Assembly (NCBI GenBank): GCA_036260105.1
Contig: DATAAN010000084.1
Span: 1-7,681 of the forward strand
DNA from: JAJCYE01 sp036260105
GTDB taxonomy: Bacteria > Actinomycetota > CADDZG01 > JAHWKV01
DNA length: 7,681 bases
Direction: 5' to 3'
The number at the start of each line of letters is the position of its first letter. Within the stretch, counting starts at the first letter, position 1. Below the pieces are notes generated by a model, which was not told the origin of the DNA, searched no databases, and saw nothing but the letters and a program-made list of their open reading frames with translations. The position numbers were made by a program, and so were the translations under genes. This document shows, piece after piece, positions 1-5,244 of this stretch.

Positions 1-1061
1 TCAGAAGCGTTCCCGCCCGGGGTACGACGAAGTCGAGCGTCGTCACGAACCAGGGACTTCAAGTGGACCTTCGTGTGGTCGCTCCCGACGAGTACGGCGC
101 GGCCCTTCAGTACTTCTCGGGCTCCAAGGAGCACAACGTTAGGGTGCGGGAGATCGCGGTGAAGCAGGGTTACAAGCTCTCGGAGTACGGCGTCTTCCGG
201 GTGTCCGACAACGTGAAGGTGGCCGGCGCCACCGAGGAGGAGGTCTACGCCGCACTGGGCCTGCAGACGCCGCCCCCCACCATGCGGGAGAACCGGGGAG
301 AGGTCGAGCTGGCGCAGATGGGGGAGTTGCCACAGGTCGTCCAGCTGGCGGACATCCGGGGGGACCTTCACTCCCACACCATCTACTCCGACGGCACCGC
401 GACGGTCCGCGAAATGGCCCTTGCCGCCATGGAGCAGGGACGCAGCTACCTGGCGATCACCGACCACCTGGATGCCTGGGTCAAGTCGCACAGCCCCGAG
501 ACGATCGTGCGGCAGGCCGAGGAGATCGCCGCCGTGAACGAGGAGCTGGCAGGCCGCTTCACCGTCCTGCAGGGAGTGGAGGTCGACATCGGTCCCGAGG
601 GGACCCTCGCACTGCCGGACTCGATCCTCGAGGCGGTGGACCTGGTCATCGCCAGCATCCACCGGCGCTTTGGGCTCGATCCGGAACGGCAGACCAGGCG
701 CGTCGTCCGGGCGATGAGCAACCCGCACGTCAACATCTTCGGCCACCCCACAGGCCGCTGGCTGGGGAACCGTGAGCCGGCAGAGTTCGACCTGGCAGCA
801 GTTTTCGAGGCCGCCGCGGCAAACCGGGTGGTCATGGAGGTCAACTCGAATCCCGCCCGCCTGGACCTCAAGGACGACCATCTCCGCCTGGCGAAGGAGT
901 TCGGCCTTCAGTTCTCCATCAACACCGACTCGCACAACCCCGGCCACCTCAGCCGGATGCGGTTGGGCGTCGGCATGGCGCAGCGGGGCTGGGTTACCGC
1001 GGCCGAGGTGGTCAACACTCTGCCAATTGACAAACTGCGGGACGTGCTCGCCAAGAAGTAG
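1..1061 (+). CDS. polX: DNA polymerase X with PHP nuclease domain, C-terminal part (5' end outside window)
   Basis: This is the C-terminal part of a bacterial family X DNA polymerase, which fills short gaps in base-excision repair. The frame is open from base 3, giving 352 visible residues of an enzyme usually near 570. The GTG at 63 is an internal valine codon, because the 20 codons before it read as polymerase (GTTKSS, then GLQVDLRVV). Asp22 in VDLRVV matches the third catalytic Asp of the Pol beta palm. Residues 40-70 (GSKEHNVRVRE) are the thumb. The PHP domain fills about 115-352 and keeps its metal ligands: DLHSHT (His123, His125), ITDH (Asp154, His155), GVEVDI (Glu193), ASIH (His220), FGHPTGR (His248) and NTDSH (Asp309, His311). 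In characterised bacterial PolX this domain gives 3'-5' exonuclease and, in some, AP-endonuclease activity. The intact ligand set suggests an active nuclease. The polymerase head lies outside the window. mpg starts 1 bp after the stop. Confidence 0.95.
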   Translation, partial: RSVPARGTTKSSVVTNQGLQVDLRVVAPDEYGAALQYFSGSKEHNVRVREIAVKQGYKLSEYGVFRVSDNVKVAGATEEEVYAALGLQTPPPTMRENRGEVELAQMGELPQVVQLADIRGDLHSHTIYSDGTATVREMALAAMEQGRSYLAITDHLDAWVKSHSPETIVRQAEEIAAVNEELAGRFTVLQGVEVDIGPEGTLALPDSILEAVDLVIASIHRRFGLDPERQTRRVVRAMSNPHVNIFGHPTGRWLGNREPAEFDLAAVFEAAAANRVVMEVNSNPARLDLKDDHLRLAKEFGLQFSINTDSHNPGHLSRMRLGVGMAQRGWVTAAEVVNTLPIDKLRDVLAKK

Positions 1062-1062
1062 C

Positions 1063-1665
1063 TTGGACCGCCTGCCTCGGGACTTCTTCGATCGGCCGAC
1101 CCTGGAAGTCGCGAAATCCCTCGTCGGCCACACCCTTTACCGGTCGACGCCCGAGGGTCTGGTCGCCGGCCGGCTGGTTGAGGTCGAGGCGTACTGCGGT
1201 CCGGTGGACCCCAACAGCCACGCCTTCCGGCGCACTCCCCGCAGCGCCATCATGTACGGTCCGCCGGGAGTCCTCTACGTCTACTTCACCTACGGCATGC
1301 ATCACTGCGCCAACATCGTGGCGGACCGGGACGGCGATGCCGGAGCGGTGCTGCTGAGAGCCGTGGAGCCGGTGGAGGGACTCGAGTTGATGGCGGTCCG
1401 GCGGGGGGTGACTGATCGGCGGCTGCTCGCTAAAGGCCCGGGCAGGCTGTGCCAGGCGTTCGGCCTGACGCGGGCCGACAACGGAACCGACCTGGCGACC
1501 GGCGGCGTATGGGTCGGAACTAAGCGGCGGCTGGAGGCGCCGGTGAGAAGCTCGTACCGGGTGGGGGTCGATGCGTCCACCGACTTTCCCTGGCGATTCT
1601 TCGAGCCGGGCCCCTGGACCAGCGGCCCCAAGACGCCTCCTGGGGCCCCCGTACCCATCGGTTAA
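1063..1665 (+). CDS. mpg: 3-methyladenine DNA glycosylase (AAG/MPG family)
   Basis: This 200-residue monofunctional glycosylase removes alkylated purines such as 3-methyladenine, and in the family also hypoxanthine, leaving an abasic site. The single AAG domain spans the whole protein and is of usual bacterial length. It opens with RDFFDRPTLEVAKSLVG. In VEVEAY, Glu42 is the residue that activates water (Glu125 in human AAG). The DNA-binding core is the stretch around residues 47-86, including SHAFRRTPR, MYGPPGVLYVYFTYGMH and the conserved Asn84 in CANIV. GPGRLCQAFGL (125-135) and RVGVD (166-170) are further family signatures. The start chosen is TTG at 1063. It is the only start codon that gives the family N-terminus without overrunning polX, and its ribosome site is weak (AAGAAG just upstream), so coupling to polX translation is likely. 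The frame stays open upstream within polX only by chance. The Pro/Gly-rich last 20 residues look unstructured. Confidence 0.95.
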   Translation: MDRLPRDFFDRPTLEVAKSLVGHTLYRSTPEGLVAGRLVEVEAYCGPVDPNSHAFRRTPRSAIMYGPPGVLYVYFTYGMHHCANIVADRDGDAGAVLLRAVEPVEGLELMAVRRGVTDRRLLAKGPGRLCQAFGLTRADNGTDLATGGVWVGTKRRLEAPVRSSYRVGVDASTDFPWRFFEPGPWTSGPKTPPGAPVPIG

Positions 1666-1675
1666 CCTTCGATCG
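1660..1675 (+). promoter_or_regulatory. Possible -10 element for a leaderless tyrS transcript
   Basis: The hexamer TAACCT at 1663-1668 fits the actinobacterial -10 consensus TANNNT and uses the mpg TAA stop codon as its first half. Six bases separate it from the G of the tyrS GTG codon at 1675, the spacing expected if transcription starts on the start codon itself. No Shine-Dalgarno sequence is visible before tyrS, which a leaderless mRNA would not need. No TTG-type -35 box is visible at the usual distance, so this is a suggestion from position and consensus only. Confidence 0.35.
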
Positions 1676-2955
1676 TGCCTCAAGACATCTATTCCGAGCT
1701 GCAGTGGCGAGGGCTGGTCCACCAGTCCACCGACCCCGAGCTCGGCGAGCTGCTGGCCCGGGAGCAGTTCGTTCTGTACTGCGGCTTTGACCCCACCGCC
1801 GACAGCCTCCACCTGGGTGGCCTGCTGCAGCTGCTCGGCCTCAAGCGCATGCAGCTTGCCGGCCACCGGCCGATCGCGGTCATGGGAGGAGGCACCGGGC
1901 TGATCGGCGATCCCAGCGGGCGGGAGTCGGAGCGGACGCTCCTGGCGCCGGAGGTCCTCGACACCAACATCGAGGGCATTCGGCGGCAGGCCGAGCGCAT
2001 CGTCGACTTCTCTCCGGGGCCGTCCCAGGCCATCCTCGTAAACAACGCCGACTGGCTGCGCCCATTGCGGCTCACCGACTTCCTGCGGGACATCGGCAAA
2101 CACTTCAGCGTGAACCAGATGGTGGCTCGGGACTCGGTGCGGAGCCGGCTCGAGGGCCGGGAGCAGGGCATCTCGTTCACCGAGTTCACCTACATGCTGC
2201 TGCAGTCCTACGACTTCCTGCACCTGTTCAGGGAGCACGGCTGCCGGCTGCAAATCGGCGGAAGTGACCAGTGGGGCAACATCACCTACGGGATCGAGCT
2301 CATTCGCAAGGTCGAGGGGTTCGAGGCGTACGGGCTCACCTCACCCCTCGTCAAGGGTTTGAGCGGGGCGAAGATGGGCAAGAGCGTCGGAGGCAACATC
2401 TGGCTGGACCCGGCGAAGACGACGCCGTACCGCTTCTACCAGCACTTCATCAACGTCGACGACGCCCAGGTCGGCCAGTTCCTCCGGTTCTTCACGTTTC
2501 TCGAGCAGAAGGAGATACAGCGGCTGGAGACGGCGGTTTCCGAGGCGCCGCAGCGGCGGGAGGCCCAGCGGGTCCTGGCTCGGGAGGTGACGGCCCTGGT
2601 GCACGGATCGGATGAGGCTGCGAAGGCGGAGCGGGCTTCCCAGGCGCTGTTCGGCAAGCAGATCGTCGAGTTGGACGAGCAGGAGCTTCTCGACGTGCTG
2701 GCGGACGCGCCATCGTCCAGCCTGCCGCACAGCTCGCTGACGGACGGTGCCCCGCTGGTCGACCTCTTGATCGACTCGGGGCTGGCCACCTCCCGGAAGA
2801 ACGCCCGTGAGTTCATCACCGGCGGAGGGGTGTACGTCAACAACACCAAGGAGACCGACGTGGACCGGGCGGTGCGGGAAGCTGACCTGTTGCACGGGCG
2901 GTATCTGGTGCTGCGGAGGGGGAAGAAGAACCACCACCTGGTGAGCTTTCGATGA
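1675..2955 (+). CDS. tyrS: Tyrosyl-tRNA synthetase
   Basis: This 426-residue class I aminoacyl-tRNA synthetase charges tRNA-Tyr with tyrosine in the cytoplasm, and its length is normal for bacterial TyrRS. The Rossmann catalytic domain covers about 1-230. It carries YCGFDPTADSLHLGG (residues 35-49) with the HIGH-type motif HLGG at 46-49, GGGTGLIGDPSG (71-82), the tyrosine-binding helix YMLLQSYDFLHL (Tyr173, Gln177, Asp180) and QIGGSDQWGN (193-202). The KMSKS-type loop reads KMGKS (233-237). An anticodon-binding helical region follows, then an S4 RNA-binding domain from about 359 to 426 (PLVDLLIDSGLATSRKNARE). The last position of HIGH is Gly instead of the usual His or Asn. The GTG start at 1675 gives the expected N-terminus. 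The gene lies in the same frame as mpg, 9 bp after its stop, lacks a visible ribosome site, and overlaps the next gene by ATGA. Confidence 0.97.
   Translation: MPQDIYSELQWRGLVHQSTDPELGELLAREQFVLYCGFDPTADSLHLGGLLQLLGLKRMQLAGHRPIAVMGGGTGLIGDPSGRESERTLLAPEVLDTNIEGIRRQAERIVDFSPGPSQAILVNNADWLRPLRLTDFLRDIGKHFSVNQMVARDSVRSRLEGREQGISFTEFTYMLLQSYDFLHLFREHGCRLQIGGSDQWGNITYGIELIRKVEGFEAYGLTSPLVKGLSGAKMGKSVGGNIWLDPAKTTPYRFYQHFINVDDAQVGQFLRFFTFLEQKEIQRLETAVSEAPQRREAQRVLAREVTALVHGSDEAAKAERASQALFGKQIVELDEQELLDVLADAPSSSLPHSSLTDGAPLVDLLIDSGLATSRKNAREFITGGGVYVNNTKETDVDRAVREADLLHGRYLVLRRGKKNHHLVSFR
2940..2945 (+). promoter_or_regulatory. Ribosome binding site of the CDF gene
   Basis: GGTGAG lies six bases before the ATG at 2952, inside the last codons of tyrS. 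It supports this start, which keeps the whole histidine-rich tail in the protein. Confidence 0.5.
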
Positions 2956-4073
2956 ACGGCTCCGGGCATCCCCACGGCAGCCACTCCCACTCGCACGACG
3001 AGGCCGAACCAAACCACGGCCACTCCCACTCCGGTGCCCACGAACATCTCCACGGGCATGGAGCCGGCCACTCCCACGGCCGGGGTCTGCGGGCGCTCCT
3101 TGCCTCGGTGTTCGGGCATAGCCACGATGCTGCCGACTCCGTGGACTCCGCGCTGGAGGCAAGCGCCCAGGGGATCCGGGCCATCAAGGTGTCGCTCCTC
3201 GCGCTCCTCGCCACGGCCGGCATCCAGGTGGTCATCGTGGCGATCAGTGGATCGGTCGCACTCCTGGCGGACACCATCCACAACTTCGCCGATGCTCTGA
3301 CCGCGGTTCCCCTCGGCATCGCCTTCTGGATCGGCCGGCGCAAGCCCAACGACCGCTACACCTACGGCTACGGCCGTGCCGAGGACCTGGCCGGCATAGC
3401 GATCGTCCTTACTATTGCCGCTTCCGCTGCTTTCGCCGGTTGGGAGGCGGTACAGCGGCTGGTCGATCCGCGGGAGATGACCCACGTGGGGTGGGTGGCC
3501 GCCGCGGGGGTGGTGGGCTTCGCCGGCAACGAGCTGGTGGCTCTCTACCGGATACGGGTCGGCCGTGCCATCGGTTCGGCGGCTCTGGTGGCCGACGGCC
3601 TGCACGCCCGCACGGACGGGCTGACCTCGCTGGCCGTGGTCCTCGGCGCCGCGGGAGTGGCCGCCGGGTGGCCCCGGGCCGACGCGGTCGTCGGTCTGCT
3701 CATCACCGTCGCCATCCTCGTGATCCTCCGAGGCGCCGCCCGAGACATCTACCGGCGGCTCATGGACAGCGTCGATCCCGAGCTGGTCGACAAAGTCCGG
3801 GGAACGCTGGCCGCCTCCCCGGGTGTGGAAGGAGTCGGCGCAGTCCGCATCCGCTGGGTGGGCCACGAGCTGCACGCCGAGGCGGAGATCGTCGCCAACT
3901 GCGAGCTCTCCGTCGCCGAAGGGCATGCCATCGGCGAGGAGGCGCATCACCGCCTGCTCCACGCCATCCCGCGGCTTGCCCGAGCGACGATCCACACCAA
4001 CCCGTGCAACCACCGGGGGGACGTCCATCACGGTGTCACCGCGCATCACTTCGGTGCGGAGTCTCAGGGTTGA
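2952..4073 (+). CDS. Cation diffusion facilitator (CDF) metal transporter with histidine-rich N-terminus
   Basis: This 373-residue inner-membrane transporter probably exports a divalent metal, most likely Zn2+ (possibly Cd2+ or Co2+), by proton exchange. Residues 1-58 form a cytosolic tail with 16 histidines, many as HSH or HGH. Six membrane segments follow, at about 78-98, 100-127, 147-167, 178-198, 208-236 and 241-261. The transport site is readable: His110 and Asp114 in ADTIHNFAD (TM2), and His218 and Asp222 in ADGLHARTD (TM5), a 2 His/2 Asp set typical of zinc-type CDFs. The cytosolic metal-binding domain fills about 270-350 (HELHAEAEI at 305-313). The C-terminus adds a second cluster (Cys352, His354, His359, His360, His365, His366). 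Bacterial CDFs are usually nearer 300 residues, and the two tails explain the extra length. The ATG start overlaps the tyrS stop (ATGA) and has GGTGAG six bases upstream. Confidence 0.93.
   Translation: MNGSGHPHGSHSHSHDEAEPNHGHSHSGAHEHLHGHGAGHSHGRGLRALLASVFGHSHDAADSVDSALEASAQGIRAIKVSLLALLATAGIQVVIVAISGSVALLADTIHNFADALTAVPLGIAFWIGRRKPNDRYTYGYGRAEDLAGIAIVLTIAASAAFAGWEAVQRLVDPREMTHVGWVAAAGVVGFAGNELVALYRIRVGRAIGSAALVADGLHARTDGLTSLAVVLGAAGVAAGWPRADAVVGLLITVAILVILRGAARDIYRRLMDSVDPELVDKVRGTLAASPGVEGVGAVRIRWVGHELHAEAEIVANCELSVAEGHAIGEEAHHRLLHAIPRLARATIHTNPCNHRGDVHHGVTAHHFGAESQG
2980..3077 (+). repeat. Three copies of an 11-base direct repeat coding for HSH motifs
   Basis: The 11-mer GCCACTCCCAC occurs exactly at 2980-2990, 3019-3029 and 3067-3077. 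Each copy is in the same reading frame and encodes His-Ser-His in the transporter's N-terminal tail. This codon-level repetition suggests that the tail grew by local duplication or slippage. It is part of the coding sequence, not an independent element. Confidence 0.7.
4058..4061 (+). promoter_or_regulatory. Ribosome binding site that fixes the TTG start of the PatB-like gene
   Basis: GGAG sits eight bases before the TTG at 4070, within the last codons of the transporter gene. It is the main reason to place the start there, since the frame stays open upstream for about 630 bases without any protein-like sequence. Confidence 0.6.
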
Positions 4074-5239
4074 GCGCTAACGGCCTGGATCTCGACTCTC
4101 TGTCGCTGGATGACCTCCACCGGCGGCGGAGCGCCAAGTGGTCGCACTACCCCCCGGATGTCATCCCCGCCTGGGTGGCCGAGATGGACTTTCCCTCGGC
4201 CGAGCCGATCCTCCGTGCCATCCGCCAGTCCCTGGACCGGAGTGACTTCGGTTATCCCGGCTTTATCGGGGACATCGGGTTCGGCGAGGTGATCGCCTCC
4301 TGGGCGGACCGCACCTACGGCTGGCAGGTCGACCCGGATGGCATCGTGGTGCTGCCCGACGTCGTGCGGGGTCTGCAGGTTGCGCTGCAGGTGCTCACCG
4401 AACCGGGCGACGAGGTGGTGATCCAACCGCCGGTTTACCCACCGTTCTTCTCGGTCGTGAAGGAGACCGGAAGGACGCTGGTCGAGAATCCACTGGTCCG
4501 CAGCAACGGACGGTTCGAGGTCGACCTCGACGGGCTCGACGCCGTCCTGGCCCATGCTCGGGCCTTCATCCTCTGCAACCCCCACAACCCCACGGGCCGG
4601 TCATTCAGCCGCGACGAGCTGGAGGCCATCGCCGAGGTGGCGGCACGCCACGACGTTTTCGTCATCGCCGACGAGGTGCACTCCGCGCTCACGCTGCCGG
4701 GCGCCACACACACCGTTTTTGCCACTCTGGCCGAGGAGGTGAGCGCTCGGACCGTCACGGTCACGGCTGCCTCCAAGGCGTGGAACTTCGGAGGGCTGAA
4801 GTGCGGATACGCAGTCGGCGGGTCGCCGGAGCTGGCGGCCCGGCTGCAGGCGCTCGGGCACCACGCCGTCGGAGGAGCCAGCATCCTCGGCATAGTGGCG
4901 ACCGAAGCGGCCTACCGCAGCGGCGGACACTGGATGCAGGAGGTTGTCGCCTACCTCGACGGCAACCGCCGCCTGCTCGGGGAGCTGCTCGCGCGGAACC
5001 TGCCGCAGATCGGCTACACGTTTCCCGAGGCGACCTACCTCGCCTGGCTGGACTGCCGGGCGCTCGGGCTGAACCCCGACCCGTACACCTTCTTCCTGGA
5101 CAATGCCCGGGTTGCCTTCAGCCCCGGACCGAACTTCGGGAAGCAGGGGGAGGGGTTCGTTCGCTTCAACTTTGCGACGTCGAAAGCTATCGTCACCGAG
5201 ATCGTGGAGCGCATGGCAGCGGCGGTGAACGCCCGCTAG
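4070..5239 (+). CDS. patB: PatB/MalY-family PLP-dependent C-S beta-lyase (cystathionine beta-lyase type)
   Basis: This is a 389-residue fold-type I PLP enzyme of the aminotransferase class I/II superfamily, MalY/PatB branch. Known members cleave cystathionine or cysteine to homocysteine or sulfide plus pyruvate and ammonia; some also transaminate. The N-terminal signature KWSHYPPDVIPAWVAEMDF (23-41) is characteristic of this branch. PLP contacts are Tyr123 (PPVYPP), Asn173 in NPHNPTGR, Asp201 in VIADEVHS, and the Schiff-base Lys236 in TAASKAWNFGGLK. Arg365 in FVRFNFAT would bind the substrate carboxylate. Length and motifs are complete. The TTG start overlaps the transporter stop by 4 bp (TTGA) and is supported by GGAG eight bases upstream. 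Alternatives are an aminotransferase or a cysteine desulfhydrase, and motifs alone cannot fix the substrate. The stop lies 5 bp from the convergent protease stop. Confidence 0.9.
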   Translation: MSANGLDLDSLSLDDLHRRRSAKWSHYPPDVIPAWVAEMDFPSAEPILRAIRQSLDRSDFGYPGFIGDIGFGEVIASWADRTYGWQVDPDGIVVLPDVVRGLQVALQVLTEPGDEVVIQPPVYPPFFSVVKETGRTLVENPLVRSNGRFEVDLDGLDAVLAHARAFILCNPHNPTGRSFSRDELEAIAEVAARHDVFVIADEVHSALTLPGATHTVFATLAEEVSARTVTVTAASKAWNFGGLKCGYAVGGSPELAARLQALGHHAVGGASILGIVATEAAYRSGGHWMQEVVAYLDGNRRLLGELLARNLPQIGYTFPEATYLAWLDCRALGLNPDPYTFFLDNARVAFSPGPNFGKQGEGFVRFNFATSKAIVTEIVERMAAAVNAR

Positions 5240-5244
5240 GGGCT

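Noticed and set aside
63..1061. A separate 332-residue PHP protein starting at GTG 63
   Set aside because: The frame is open upstream to the window edge and the preceding codons read as the polymerase X palm; GTG 63 encodes the Val of VDLRVV beside the catalytic Asp.
772..1062. N-terminal extension of mpg into polX
   Set aside because: The extra residues are the out-of-frame shadow of polX (Ser/Thr/Arg/Trp-rich, no domain); the glycosylase domain starts right after TTG 1063.
1660..1667. Palindrome GGTTAACC as an operator
   Set aside because: Eight bases with no half-site spacing or second copy nearby; too short to support an operator call.
1666..1674. T-box leader or other riboswitch for tyrS
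   Set aside because: Only 9 non-coding bases precede tyrS, so there is no room for a leader RNA.
1012..2253. Long minus-strand open frame (413 codons) across mpg and tyrS
   Set aside because: Antisense shadow of high-GC coding sequence; composition is Arg/Pro/Gly/His-rich, with no recognisable motif, and both plus-strand genes are certain.
2436..4049. Very long minus-strand open frame (537 codons) opposite tyrS and the CDF gene
   Set aside because: Long but low-complexity, with no domain; it mirrors two well-supported genes, and long antisense frames are expected at this GC content.
3440..4069. Upstream extension of the PatB-like gene to base 3440
   Set aside because: Residues are almost all Arg, Gly, Ala and Pro, an out-of-frame reading of the transporter; the PatB signature begins just after TTG 4070, which has GGAG upstream.
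5218..5237. GC-rich hairpin at the end of the lyase gene (7 bp stem, one bulged C, 5-base loop) as terminator
   Set aside because: It ends inside the stop codon and is followed by a G-rich stretch, not a T run; stems like this are common by chance in such GC-rich DNA.
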